A stretch of DNA of 64,000 nt. Origin: Sweltsa coloradensis (lineage: Eukaryota; Arthropoda; Insecta; Plecoptera; Chloroperlidae). Shown piece after piece: positions 43,842 through 56,889 of this stretch. Below the pieces are notes generated by a model. The model did not search any database. It was not told where the DNA came from and was given only the letters and a program-made list of their open reading frames with translations. The stretch covers positions 620,001-684,000 of the forward strand of contig JAMZAV010000112.1 of NCBI GenBank assembly GCA_024449915.1, in the 5' to 3' direction. The position numbers were made by a program, and so were the translations under genes. The number at the start of each line of letters is the position of its first letter. Position 1 is the stretch's first letter.

Positions 43842-44985
43842 GTTCAAAGAATGTGTTGTTTGAACCGCGAAGACAATCTTTACTATGCATCGAAAGTTAT
43901 CGCCTAAAAATATAGGTACCATATTTTTTATAAATCATGAGATCTATAAAATACTTCATGGATTGACAATTTAACAACATGACAAGGACGTAGGCGCGTG
44001 TTGAAAGATGCATTTATTTTTAATATTGAAAAACAATTTAGTGGATAGTAACTCTTTTATTATTTGCTAAAAAAAAACGACGTATTGGAAATCGTCAGCC
44101 AATTAAGATTTATTATCCCGACAAATGGTTTTAAAAATATTAAATATGAATTCTACTAACAAAACACAAAAATGCATTCATTTGTTGCAATTGTATAATT
44201 CGATGATAATCAAACGTAATTGGTTACCTTTTTGGTATATTTAGATGTCTATACGAACTAAAATTGCTTTTAGTTTACGTCCGGGCTAGTGGCTTAATTA
44301 TATGTCGTCTCAAATCAGAAACAGTTTTCACTGCATAAACTGTTCTACTGGCAAATTTCACGTGTCCTTTCCTTTTTTGGTGAGATGGTGGTTTGTATTA
44401 TGGGGCGTGGGGGTGGATTTAATGATGTGAAAATATAATATTTGATATTAAACATCATCTGCGAAGTATGTATATTTTATAGTTGTAAGCTTAAAATATC
44501 GTTTCTAAATTAAATGCATGTTTAAAATGCTTTTAATTTATTGGGATACTCAAACAAGTTTAATTCGTGTTTACTGATTACTTCTTTGACCTCTAACGTT
44601 TAAAGTTAACTCTACGTTTAGCCCATTGGTTTTATTAATGGCAATGATGTAAACTGATCTAGATAAAATATTTGTGTTCGTATGATCAAACCAGCATTTT
44701 ACTGTTCAATTACGATGGAGAAATTGGACTCTTTGTTATGTTAGCTTGTGGAGAATTTACTGAAAAATTGAAAACCTTGTCCAAATCAATTATTTTTGTA
44801 CACAATCTCCTTTTACTCTTTCTATTTAAAAAATGCAACAACAACATTTAGGATGCATGTAAAAAAATCGTGATTATCAACTATATCACTAGATTTTGTT
44901 TTATGAAGCATACAAATCTGACTAGACTTTGCTATTGGATTAGTCCTTATACTTCTGGTTTCTTAATTAATTATGTTACCTCAGT
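43842..44985. other. No gene seen
   Basis: AT-rich DNA. No coding or repeat feature could be supported. Confidence 0.5.
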
Positions 44986-44989
44986 CTAT

Positions 44990-45067
44990 TCACCTTCACC
45001 TCTGAGAGTTATACTTGTACCATGTGCACGTCAAGCTGAATAAAAGTTATTCTATTCTATTCTATTG
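44990..45067 (+). mobile_element. Probable LINE 3' terminus with (TTCTA)n tail
   Basis: GTCAAGCTGAATAAAAGTTA leads directly into a (TTCTA)n repeat at 45047-45067. An AATAAA followed at once by a pentanucleotide tail is typical of non-LTR retrotransposon ends. The upstream limit cannot be fixed. Confidence 0.45.
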
Positions 45068-45349
45068 TCAGTACGATAGAAGATTTCAATTTTCAACCAG
45101 GTTTTTCTTTGTGCTCAGTTTGTTTCTCTCGTTGCTTTCCATTAGTTGTATAAGCATATATCTTTCTGTTATCCATATAGGGTTTTCCGAACAATCCGAC
45201 TATTTATACTTCTACTTAGCACAGTATTGCCCGATAATATTAATTATTAGACCTACATAATGTTAACAATGAGAATTCAGAGCATTTACTTATTTTAGTA
45301 CGCCTAGGCCGATATACCTATACTTGAAATCGTATAAATTCTTGTCTCA

Positions 45350-45522
45350 GGAATGTATATAAACGGTGACTATGGAGCACAGCACATAATTGATTCTAAT
45401 TTTGTTCCAAATGACGTCGGCGCCGACAGTGTTGGCTTGGTCTGCTTTAAATAAGTCCCCACTCGAAAATTACATGTGATTGAGTGATGGGTTGACTTAA
45501 AATACCAATTTGTACATTTATT
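45350..45522 (+). mobile_element. SINE-C copy, 3' part
   Basis: GGCGCCGACAGTGTTGGCTT, GGTCTGCTTTAAATAAG, CCCCACTCGAAAATTACATG and GTTGACTTAAAAT match the 3' portion of SINE-C. The head is absent. Confidence 0.65.
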
Positions 45523-45524
45523 TT

Positions 45525-46315
45525 TATTTAACCGCCTGTCCATCGCCGAAACTTGTCTTAGATATGGATCCATAATAGTATTATAATATAATTATTATTT
45601 TTTTCCTCGCTGGTGATACCTTACGTGGGTGTCAAGTCTAGGGCCTATTAATAAGATTATGATAATCCTTGCCTAAAAAGACCAGTTCCTAAAGCTCTCG
45701 ATTTAAATTAATTAAAATTCGTCTCTGTAAGCTGCCGCCTTTTTATTGACGATGCTTGATTGGACCTTTTTTTAATATTACTTTTTTATTACAAAAACTT
45801 TTGTATTTAAAATGTACACATATCGAGTTCACAGAAATTAAAATTAGGTTTTAGGGGAAAAGGAAACGTGAACTCGGCTGCACCTTTTGGAAGTCGGCGA
45901 GGCATAAAATATTCTACGTGTGCGTTTCCTACTCCATTCTTCGATATCAGCCAATTTATTGGTTTACATTGTTAAATAGGCTTTTAAAAATTGCTTGACC
46001 GCCAAATAGAGCGTATGTTCCGTAGCACTTTTTTACCTTCTTCCCATAAAAAGTCTTGAGGGGTTGTCTAGAAAATATATGCTCATGTCACTATCACACA
46101 GCATTTCCACATGTCAAATGAACGCATCCACACAGCGTGGTAAATTACTGCAAATGATCACTTTGACGGCATATCGTTCAACAAGTCGCTAAGGAATATT
46201 TAGAAAATGTACAGTGATAAAAGACATTTTGTATATCCTCTCGACTCTCGAATAACAATATATGAATCTTTTTTAAAAAAATTGTTAAAATTAGGGTGAA
46301 AACGTTTTTTAGTCT
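45525..46315. other. No gene seen
   Basis: AT-rich DNA without supported features. Confidence 0.5.
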
Positions 46316-46317
46316 AT

Positions 46318-46436
46318 ACACTCAAATAATCGATGCTAGATTGTCGACACTATACTTGCTCGAAATATTATTTAAAATAATTAATAGTATTCGAGCAGGT
46401 ATAGTGTATAGACAACCAGCGTCGTTTTGAGTATAA
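46318..46436. repeat. Hairpin, arms about 51 bp
   Basis: ACTCAAATAATCGATGCTAG, TTGTC, CACTATACTTGCTCGAAATA on the left pairs with TATTCGAGCAGGTATAGTG and CAACCAGCGTCGTTTTGAGT on the right. Several mismatches show some age. Outside the arms both flanks have TATA/ATA, so a TA-targeting MITE is possible. The arm motif CACTATACCTGCTC also occurs alone near 63778. Confidence 0.75.
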
Positions 46437-46439
46437 TTC

Positions 46440-47578
46440 CTTGCAGAATCATTTCCCTGAATCCATCCAACTGTGTACCATGGTACACACTAAATAATAG
46501 TTATGCTCAAACGGAATGAAATGTAAATGAACTCTGGAAATAGATTTCATATCAATCGGATGATTCTTTATTAATTTATGCCTTTTAAAGTTGTTTTCGT
46601 ATTTGTGGCCTTCGTAATGTGATGTGAGCACACATGTATTAAATTTGCCACTGATGACACTTACTTTAAAAACCTCAATTCGTGCATAGACCATTACTTA
46701 CAATTGATCAAGATTTAATTGGTGTAATGATCGGGTTTAACTTCACCATAACAACGCAATTAGTTGAACATTTTTACTTCCAAGGCGTCGAACAAGTTAT
46801 TCAAATACTATCTTCATTTTTAATACCACCAATTCTGTTATAATGAGTGAACAACAAACTACCTACCACCAACCAATACAAACTATCAATGAACCGATTG
46901 ACTATTTGTATCAGTTTAAATCATAAGGTACTTCACAAAAGTCAGAAAACGAATGCCATTGTTTTATTTCTTGCGTTATTGTTCAGTGATTTGAAAATTT
47001 ACCATGAAAAGATATTAGTTGTAAGTATAAACAATGTGTGATTACTTTTGGTGATTACCCGATATACTTCGGCTATTTCATAAACTCCGCTGTAAAAAGT
47101 GGATTAATTTATATGTGGAGCGTGGGGGAACGTCTCTACTTGGTTGTGTTGAATTGAAGCCACCCTTTAGAGACCTTGACCGGTGTGAATCCCAAGGTCA
47201 CATCTCTGGGTGTGTCACCCGTCCCCCATTAATCATCCCTTAGAGCTCGACTAATTAAAATCCTGCAGTTGTTTCCATCTCGGAGGTGCCGTGCGTGTTT
47301 GGGAGTGAAAGTGATTTAGGTTCGCGCCTCCAGTGGAAAACCCGCACGATCGCCTCATAAAATGTAAATAGTTGTCCAGATACAGACTGTTTTGTATCAA
47401 AGTGACATTGTCGTACACACGAGTGTGCTTTAGATTTAATTTAACCAGCTTTATCCTCTGGGTTATCAAAGTATATTAATTTTCTTGTCCGGTTGACCAT
47501 ATATACTCTAAGCGATGCGGTAGACACTATCTGCGAGAATCACTTTCATTTGCCGTCCGGTGTTTAAGGAAAAGGTTG
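46440..47578. other. No gene seen
   Basis: The frames at 46449-46694 and 46847-47041 lack motifs. A GC-richer stretch (47140-47350) has no recognised product. Confidence 0.45.
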
Positions 47579-47579
47579 T

Positions 47580-48000
47580 TAAAAATAAGGATTAGATTAG
47601 ATTGGATTAAGGTCTTTATTAGAGGTGGGATTAAGGCCAGTGAGGCATTTTCTTACATCCAACCTTTAAAATGTTTGATACAATTTATAATATGACAGAT
47701 TACTACACACTGCTACAAGTACCTATGGTTATATACTCAATGCTAGTACACTACAAAATATTAAAACACTAATTAATATTTAACATATAAACGTCACTTA
47801 AATATAAATACATAAGGCCGGTTGTCATTCATACACACATTCATCCATTTTATACGGTTTAAATTTTAATACAAATAGAATTAATTACAAGATCATAACA
47901 TCAATAATTTGGCATGTGAGTTTTGTCATGCATTTTTACATTTCAGCACAGATTAATGGGATATAAATTATATTTGCTTTCAGGCAAACTGACTTTTGAA
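47580..48000 (-). mobile_element. Probable LINE 3' UTR and tail
   Basis: On the minus strand the sequence ends CCACCTCTAATAAAGACC, TTAATCCAATCTAATCTAATC. An AATAAA-type signal followed by an (AATCT)n pentamer tail is the pattern of a non-LTR element end, as at 12966, 40785 and 45047. No protein-coding part is visible. Confidence 0.5.
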
Positions 48001-48004
48001 TCAT

Positions 48005-49975
48005 AATAATCTACAGGCCTACATTAGGTTGTAAGGACTGTATCCTTGTATAAATGCTCGCTTGACCACTATGCAAAGTTGCATATCCATTACATTCGAA
48101 TGTAGGTATTTTAAAATGTCAATTGGCTTGGAATGTTGCTTCTTGGTTGCATTGAGAAGGCCGAGAATGAGCTTCAGGATAGTGAAGGGACCTAGAAATA
48201 AATAGCAGCCTATTTTTATAGAATGTTTATTTCTATTAAATAAAAAATATTATTTGTTGACTTTATTCCAATTTATTTCATTACGAAGGTGAAGTATATT
48301 TTCTAGCACATGTTCAAATAATGCGGATTTTCTGAATGAAGCAAATTTTGTAGTAGGCGTACATAATAAAATGTTTGTTTTATAAATTATCAAATAAGAT
48401 CAATACAATAACAATGTGATTGTGAATGTGTGTTCATGGCAATATTTGAATAAATACCTAATATAAATTAAAGTAAACTTCAAATAAAATACGACAAGTG
48501 AAAATACAAAATACACGTTCTAAGGCATGTTGCTCAATAGTCGGCGCATCTTCGCCGCTCCTTGCAAAACAACTTTGTAGTACCAACTACTCTAAATGAT
48601 TATTTCCAGCTGCTCTTACATGTTTACAATCTGACGCAATCCCATGGTTACCAACACGCAAACAACAAACTGTGTCAGTCGGCTATTAACTTAATTACAA
48701 TAATTCTCGTCTATGCGCGGGGCACAACAAACAAACACACACAGGCGTAGGCTAGAGTACTCTCATTCACCGCATCTAAATGGTTCTAATTGAGGAACTA
48801 ATCAACAGAACTGGTAGTTTGATGGGTGTATCTTGAGGTATTTTGGTTCGTTATCTACGGAGTTTGCACAAAAACAAATAATAGTTTGTGTTTTTTTTTT
48901 TGGTTTAGGATGGCGTAGTGGTCGATTAGATGGCAACGCACAATTTAGATTTGAGTAAAGAAGAATGATTCTTTTTTACACTTTTATTCGAATTTATTTA
49001 TTTGTGACCCATATTGCACCGAGCATCTCTACACAAGCGCAAATAATATTCCATAAACAATAATGCATTATATATACAGAGGCAGGTATTTATGGTAAAA
49101 ACAAATTTTCACCGCTAAAAACTGTAAATAAATGATAAATGATTCTCAACATCAATTCACCACTTTTGTTCTTTTCTTTCGCACTACGTATATAGGGAGG
49201 GCCTATTGTTTTCACCAATGGTCAAAAGATGAAATATTGTTACTCCCATCACTCGCAATTATAGCATTACGGTTCACTGCCAAATTTAATAATATGCCAA
49301 ATTTAATAATATGTTTTGTATATTTGATTCTTATTTTACATTCCATATTTTGTGCACAAAGAATACATTAGCTAATGCGAAGTTCCTCCATCATCGCAAC
49401 GTATTACGGCTGTCTACTTAGTCCTGTACTTGTCACAAGTAAATTCACAGATGTCACTCACAAAGTCACTACAGCGTATTGAAATGGGGTGTACAAGGCT
49501 ACTACATTATTTTCTTCGAGCTCTTGTAGCTGGTATGTTCTTATCACGAACTGAAGTGGGTTTTTGTAGCGTTACCATCAATCAAGCTATAAATAATATA
49601 AGACTTGCGGTTATGTATAAAAAGAGAACGCAGTTGCCATCGAAAGCAACACTGTACCGTCTTCATGCACTATGAACACCGATTTGATTTTTTGTATTAT
49701 TACTTTTTTTTTTAAATTCCAGACATGACAGTGATAGTGAATGCCTGTGAGAAATTATTAGGAATTCAATTCATATTGTGAAATTCATACCCCATGGTCT
49801 GGCTCTAGTCACGTTGTATAAGGTACATTCATTCAACTTATTAATCAATTCACCTTTGTATTTTTTTAAAAACTTAATTTCACTTCCAATCTTTGTCATA
49901 ATCATTAATTGTCATTTGTCATTCAATTAGCAAGTGCTTCAATATGAAGACGAAATTTAAAAGTTGTGTCATGTT
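48005..49975. other. No gene; one short tandem duplication
   Basis: GCCAAATTTAATAATAT is repeated head-to-tail at about 49279-49313. The 81-codon frame at 49430-49675 ends in INNIRLAVMYKKRTQLP-like sequence with no family match. Confidence 0.45.
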
Positions 49976-49980
49976 TTGAG

Positions 49981-50130
49981 TTTGTCAGTTTTTCATTTTC
50001 ACAGTTTGACAGTTTCATTTTGTCAGTTTGCTAGTTTTCGTCAGTTTCATATTGTCAGTTTGTCAATTTCAATTTTGTCAGTTTGTTAGTTTTTGTCATT
50101 TTCATATTGTCAGTTTCATATTGTCAGTAA
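49981..50130 (+). repeat. TTTGTCAGTTT minisatellite
   Basis: The core TGTCAGTTT recurs at least eight times with variable spacers (TCATTT, GCTAG, TCAATT). It lies 300 bp outside the giant inverted repeat. Confidence 0.8.
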
Positions 50131-50420
50131 AACTAAATAGTTCTTTAAATGACCAAACAGTTTAGGACTAGTATAATTATGACAGTTTGGTTTAGGCTGA
50201 CATTGTTTTAAATATACGAATAAAAAACAAATGCAACAAACAAGTAGGCCTACGGGTGCGGGAGTTCGCGGGCACCCGACTTTATACTGCCGCAAACGGT
50301 TGCTTCGCTCCTAATACTCATGAGGGAGATAAGAAATTTTCAAAAAGATTTCCCGCCCGGGGGGATCGCCCCGGGGTTTCCCCCGTTTTTGATCCGTACG
50401 ATGCTAATACCAAGTTTTTT

Positions 50421-51895
50421 TACCGGGCGGGTCCGAAAAACTTGTCCCCCCCGCCCACCAAAACTTTCGTCTCAAAAATGTTCATTTTTTTGGGCACCAA
50501 ATTATGCCCCCATTTTGCACCCAACCCCCGAATTTTGCACCCCAATATTTTTCGGAGATAGGGCCCATTTCAAAAAGGGGGGCTAAGTTACGCTGACCCC
50601 CCCTTATGCGAATTTCGACAAAAAACCAAAGTGCATAATTTTGCACCAAATTTTATGCCCATTTTCCCCCCCAAAGTCCCGAATTTTGCACCCCAATATT
50701 TTTCGAGATAGGGCCGTTTAAAAAAGGGGGGGGCTAAGTTTACGCTATCCCCCTAATGCGAATTTAAACTAAAAAACTATGTGCAAAATTTTGCACCATT
50801 ATGCCCATTTTGCCCCCCAAATCCCAAATTTTTGAAACCCTAATACTTTGGAGATACGGCCTTTTTCAAAAGGGGGGGGGCTAAGTTTACGCTGCCCCCC
50901 CTTATGCAAATTTCGCCTTCAAAAAACCAAGTGCATAATTTTGCAAAAATTATGCCCTTTTTTGCCCCAAGTCCCGAATTTTGCACCCCAATACTTTTCG
51001 GAAACGGTCATTTCAAAAAGGGGGGGCTAAGTTTACCTGCCCCCCCCTTTTGCAATTTCGACTCAAAACCAAGTGCAAAATTTTGCACCAAATTATCCCT
51101 TTTTGCCCCCAAGTCCCGTTTTTGCACCCCATATTTTTGGGAATAGGGCCGTTTCAAAAAGGGGGGGCTAAGTTTACGCTATCCCCCAAATCGAATTTCA
51201 ACTCAAAACTATGTGCAAATTTTGCCCCAAATTTTGCACCATTTTGACCCAAAAGTCCCGAATTTTGCACCCTAATCTTTCGGAATACACCCCTTTAAAA
51301 GGGGGGGGGGCTAATTTTCGCTGACCCCCCTTATGCGAATTTCGACTCAAAACCCAAGTGCATTTTTTTTGCACCAATTATGCCCATTTTGCCCCCAAAG
51401 CCCGGGAATTTTGCACCCCAATACTTTGGGAGATACGGCCATTTCAAAAAGGGGGAGCAAAGTTTACGCTGCCCCCCCCCTTTTATCGAATTTCGCTAAA
51501 AAAAAACCAAGTGCAAAATTTTTTTCCCCAAATTAGCACCATTTTGAAACCCAAGTCCCGATTTTGCACCCCAATACTTTCGGAGAACGGCCTTTTTAAA
51601 AAAGGGGGGGGCTAAGTTTAGCATCCCCCTAATCGAATTTCAACTAAAAAACTATGTGCATAATTTTGCACCAATTATGCACCTTTTGCCCCCAAGTCCC
51701 AATTTTGCCCCCTAATACTTTGGGAATACCCCCATTTCAAAAGGGGGGGCTAAGTTTACGCTATCCCCCTAATGCGAATTTCAACTAAAAACTATGTGCA
51801 AAATTTTTTGACCAATTATGCACCATTTTGCACCCAAGTCCCAAATTTTTTTGCACCCCAATATTTTTCGAGATACGGCCTTTCAAAAAGGGGGG
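50421..51895 (+). repeat. Array A, left arm, about ten units of about 146 bp
   Basis: Repeating landmarks are GAATTTTGCACCCCAATA, CGGAGATACGGCC, CAAAAAGGGGGGGCTAAG, TTTACGCT, CCCCCTTATGCGAATTTC and CCAAGTGCAAAATTTTGC. Successive CACCCCAATA landmarks fall near 50538, 50690, 50838, 50985, 51127, 51269, 51417, 51569, 51709 and 51856. Frames read through several units because the unit has few stops; they are not genes. Confidence 0.9.
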
Positions 51896-52252
51896 CCAAA
51901 TTTGGGGGGTTCATTAACTTGGCTCCCCAAATGAAAATCTAAAACCAAAAAAAGTCTCATTTTTTTTGCACTTTTTTTTACACTTTTTTGCACCCAAACT
52001 AGATTTTTTGCACCCCCCCATTTCGCAGCATTTCGCATTTCAAATTGGGGGAGCCAAAGTTAATGGTGGCTCCCCCATTTTGGGAAATTCGAACCGAAAA
52101 AAGTCTCATTTTTTGCACTATTTTTGCATTTTTTGCCCCAAATCTAGATTTTTGGGGGGCACCCCTACATTTCGCAGAAATTTACTTTTTAAAATTGGGG
52201 GAGCCCAATTTTAATGCTTTTTTTAAATTTTTTTTGGAAAGGGGAACCGGGC
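51896..52252 (+). repeat. Array B, left arm, about two units
   Basis: Units carry AACTTGGCTCCCC, AAAAAAGTCTCATTTTTTGC, TAGATTTTTTGCACCCCCC, TTTCGCAG and AATTGGGGGAGCC. GGGGGAGCC landmarks lie at about 52047 and 52197. Confidence 0.85.
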
Positions 52253-52254
52253 TT

Positions 52255-54350
52255 TAAATAACACAAATTATGCCTTTTAAATGACAATCCTGATTTTTGC
52301 ACCCCTAAACTGTCAAATCTCGGGGGGTGAAATATTGAAAAAATTAACAAAAAAGAATTCGATTTCCCAAGTAAAAATAAACTTTTTTCTAATATGAAAC
52401 GGAGTCCAAAAAACAGGGCTCTTAATAAGCTGCTAAAAATATCTCTAAAATAGCCAAGTGCTTTTTTTTTTTCCCCCTAAACTATGGGAAAATAAGGGGA
52501 GGTGCAATATGAACAAATAAAAAAATAATAATTAAAATACAAAGAGGAAACTTTTATTAAAAATACTGTAATCGTAAAGAAACAAAATTACTGGAATCTT
52601 AATAAGCTGCAATTAAAAACCTCTCAAATTGCCAAACGCTCATTTTTTGCCCCAAAACTATAGAATCTGCTTGAGTGAGATAAGAAAATAACCAATAATA
52701 TTTCAAAATCCAAATGAGGGATCGTTTTTAAAATCATGGTCAAATCAAAATAATATGCTAAAAGCTCTAAAAACACTCTCAAATTGTAAAATGCTGATTT
52801 TTGCACCCCAAAACTATAAATCTACAGTGAGTGAAAAAGAAATAAATAAACAAAAAATTTTTTCGAAATCCAAATAAAGTATCTTTTATAAAAATCATGT
52901 ATCAGAAGCAAAATTTGGGCTCTTAATGACTGCTTTAATATCTCCAATTAAAGTGCTGATTTTTGAAACCCAAAACTATAGAATCTCAGTGAGGTGAAAT
53001 AAAAATAAATAACAAATAATATTTTCGAAATCCAAAAAAAATATCGTTTATCAAATCATGTATCAAATCAAAATTACTAGGCTCAAAATGAGCTGTTTTT
53101 TAATACTCTCAAAAATTATAAAGTGCTGATTTGTGCACCCCTTAACTATAAAATCTGCAGTGAGGTAAATAAGAAATAAATAAACAATAATATTTCGAAA
53201 TCCAAATAAAGTATCGTTTATAAAAATCTGTATCAGAAGTCAAAATTTGTGGGCTAAAAATAAATTTTCTATAAAAAACTAAATCAAAAAACATAAGTGC
53301 TGATTTTTGCACCCCTAAACTATGATCCACAGTGAGGTGAAATAAGAAAAAAATAATCAAATATTTTTCAAAATTCAAATACAGCATCGTTTATCAAATC
53401 ATGTATCAGAAGTCAAAACTACTAGGCTCTAAATTTGCTGTTTAAAAAAATACTCTCACAAATTATCAAGTGATTTTTTTTGCACCCCACAACAAAAGAA
53501 TCTACAGTGAGGTGAAATAAAAATAAATAAACAAAATATTTCAAAACCCAAAATAAAGTTCGTTTATAAAATATCATTATCAAAGTAAAAAATTACTGGG
53601 CTTAAATTAGCTTCTATAATACTCTCACTCTTCCCAAGTCCCGATTTTTGCACCCCTAAACAAAGAATCTTATGAGATAAATAAAAATAAATAAAAAAAT
53701 AATATTTCAAAATCCAATAAAGTATAGTTTATCAAAATCTGTATCAAAAGTAAAAAATTTTACGGGGCTCTAAATTAGCTGCTTTAAATACCTCCAAATT
53801 ATCAAGTGCTGATTTTTTGCACCCCAAAACTATATAATCTGCAGTGAGGTGAAATAAGAAATAAATGAACAATTAATATTTCGAAACCCCAAATAAAGCA
53901 TCGTTCATAAAAATTTCATGTATCAAAGTCAAAATTACAGGCTCAAAATTACTCTTTTAAATACCTCACAAATTATCAATGCTATTTTGCCTCCTAACTT
54001 TTTAATCGCGTAGGTGAATAAAAAAAAATAAACAAATATTTTCGAAATCCAAAAAAGTATCTTTTTATAAAAATCATGTAAAAGAAGTAAAAATTTGTGG
54101 CTCAAAATAAGCTGCTATTTATATTCTCTCAAAAAACCCAAAGTGCTGTTTTTTTGCACCCCAAAAATATGAATCCACAGTGAGGTGAATAAGAAATTAA
54201 TAAAAAAATAATTTTCAAAAACCCCCAAAAAGGGTCGTTTATTAAATTTGTAACAAAATTTTTGAAATTACTGGGCCTAATTGCAGATATAAATTCTCCC
54301 CAAAAATTGCCATGTCCTGTTTTTTTGCACCCAAAAAACATTTTTTTAGT
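52255..54350 (+). repeat. Array C, left arm, about thirteen units of about 168 bp
   Basis: Landmarks: TGATTTTTGCACCCCTAAAC, CTACAGTGAGGTGAAATAAG, TATTTCGAAATCCAAATAAA, CGTTTATCAAAATCATGTAT, CAGAAGTCAAAATTACT and GCTCTAAATTAGCTGC. Unit starts are near 52290, 52460, 52640, 52793, 52955, 53125, 53299, 53474, 53646, 53805, 53975, 54145 and 54315. Confidence 0.9.
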
Positions 54351-55799
54351 TTTTTTACTACATAATTTTTTTAATTTTCATAAAAGTTATTGTAACTAAA
54401 TAAATTGAAATTTAAAATAATAGTCTTCCGGCCGTAAAAATGTTTTGTTTTTTAAAATATGTATTTTTTTTGCCCCTGACATCCCAATTTAAAATCATCT
54501 GTAAGTTTTTTAAAAATAAATTTTTTACAAAGATGTCAGAAATGTCAAGAAGATTAGGGGTTTTCGAATGGGAAAAAAATTACCCTTCTACCCAAATATT
54601 TTGGCAGGAATGTTCCTGGGTATTTTCATTGAATTCATTTATCTTTCGTCTGTTTCGGTTTGTACTCCACTATTGACCCCCAAATGGGGAAATTTTAAAA
54701 AAATCTTGTGAAAAATGGTCATGTTGGTGTAATAACATTTTCTCAAAAAAATTATACACTTAACAGGGGTTTAAATATTAAGATAGTATCACCTCCACAT
54801 ATTTTCTCTGAAATCAAAAAAAAAAAAAAAAAATGGTTTTTTAAAAGTTCAATAAAATACATCTTCCAAAAATTTTGTTTGAAAAATGCCCCCCCCGGGG
54901 GGGTTTTACCCCATTAAGTTGGCCGTCCCAAAAATGGAAATTTTTTTTAACACAAGATTAAAGGAGGGGGAAACAAAAAAAAAAAGTTGGGGTGCAAAGG
55001 GGATTTTTTCCGGTCCCTCACCTAAACACCGACAGACAGTAGATGAAAAAGGAAAATGGTTTTTGGGTTTTAAACGGTTTTTTTGGGGAAATGGGGGGGG
55101 GGGGTTTGGGGGGGGAAAAACCAAATACCCGTTAACTCGGAAACGGAGGGAAATCCAGCCTCCCGGAACTTTTTTTCGAAAAAAAAATCGACTTGGTTTG
55201 GCGACAAGAACCCAAAGGGGGAAACAAAAAGTCGACAACCGAAATTTACCCGGTACCACATGCAAGCAAGGCCCAAAAAGGGGGAAGGACGGGGGGGAAC
55301 CACCAAAAAAGAGGAGAGGGAAACAATTTTTTTTAACCTTTTTGACAACAAGCAGGTTTTAAAACCCCAGTACCGGCAAGAAACAGGGCAAAGAACCCCG
55401 CTGTAGCCCCATTTATAAAAATTACACGCATCTACATCAACTATACAAATGTCGATGCTATCAACCCGTTCTCAATGGGCCCCCTGCTTTTTATATAAAA
55501 AAATTGTTCTCTAGTATTCATATTTCTTAACTTAAAAATACAAACTTCGTGCCTAAAGAAAAATTTTACAAAATTCGGAAAATTCTGAAATGAAAACGGA
55601 GTCTAAAATTCACCAAAAATCAAAAAACAATCAAAACTCAAAATTAAACCCTAAAAATATGATTTTTCCAGGAATTTTAAATCATACTATGTTCAAAATA
55701 TTATATTAGTTAAATCATTTTGACGGGGGGATTGCCACTCCATATCGCACACAGATCGTAAACATAGGGAAATTTTTTATTAATACATTGGGAAATTAA

Positions 55800-55885
55800 A
55801 AAAAATCCACCCCGATGGGGGTTCGAACTCGATTTTCCCCACATTCCGGGTGGCCATTTGCCAACAAAACCCCACTCCATGGATT
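55800..55885 (-). repeat. SINE-E head (tRNA-like), in foldback spacer
   Basis: The minus strand reads GAGTTCGAACCCCCATCGGG in the B-box position, like the copy at 21115-21222. The 5' part has TTGGCAAATGGCC in the box A position. Confidence 0.55.
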
Positions 55886-56889
55886 TTTTAACTTCAAAAT
55901 TGTTTAAAATTTTAAAAATTCCCCCGACATGAGTGTTTCCCGACTTCCAATGAGAAAAAAATACGGAATGTGTTTGATTCATGATTAAAAAATTCATTAG
56001 CCGAACTTTAAATTTTTTACACAATTCCCATAAATGTTAAAAAATTTCAGTCGAAGGATTTTCCCCTTTCTCCCTTGGGCGTTTTATCCCACAGGTTTAA
56101 TATCTGCTGTCAAATCGCAATTTCTCCCTTCCCATACTTCTAAAGAGTTTAAAACAAATAAATCCTGCTGTTTGTTATTTTTTGTTTGGTCCATTCTACA
56201 CAAAAATATTGTGTAATGAAGAAAATAGTAATATATTCATTATCTCTGTCATTTCAGAGTGAGCACAAGGAGAAAACATAAATTATTTTTATACATTATT
56301 TCATTAGTAATTTTTGATTGAGTGGGTAAAAAGAAAGTGTAAAAAAACTAATCAAATGTTCGATCTCGAAAATTATTTCGCCCTTATGGGACTCTAAAAG
56401 ACGATAAAATACTATGGCTCTAATACATTTACAAATTCACGTTCCCACTTCTTTCACCATTAAAAATGCGAGAAAATTTAAATGATACATTTAAATCTAC
56501 TAGGGAAACTTTGCAAACACTTTTCTGGGCTTGATGGTAGCGTTATTGGGCTTGGCTGCCATGTGTTCTAGTGGGGATACGCTCAATTTACAAGAATTGT
56601 AAAAATTTTAAAATTTAAAGGGTCTGTGAAAAAAACATTACATCGGATAAAGCATGTAGGTGTTATAAGTCAAAGAAAAGTTTTTTAAATTCGAAAAAAA
56701 CGAAAAATTGCGATTTTCAAGAAAAAAAAAAATTTCTTGATTGCGCTCAAAAATTTACACCTAAAATTTAATTTATAAAATTAAGGTTCGGGGCAAAATA
56801 TTTCAATCGGGTAAAGCTATAGTGTTATAAGTTCTTTTTTTTTAATAGAAAAAATCTTAAAAATTTCAATTTTCATAAAAATTTTTGTG

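Noticed and set aside
50256..52257. Series of 60-101-codon frames across array A and B
   Set aside because: They read through tandem units that happen to lack stops in one phase. They repeat the same peptide with shifts and have no independent start or domain.
54886..55362. 158-codon plus-strand frame in the foldback spacer
   Set aside because: Gly/Lys/Pro-rich, homopolymer-driven, with equally long frames on the opposite strand and no domain; the local sequence quality looks poor.
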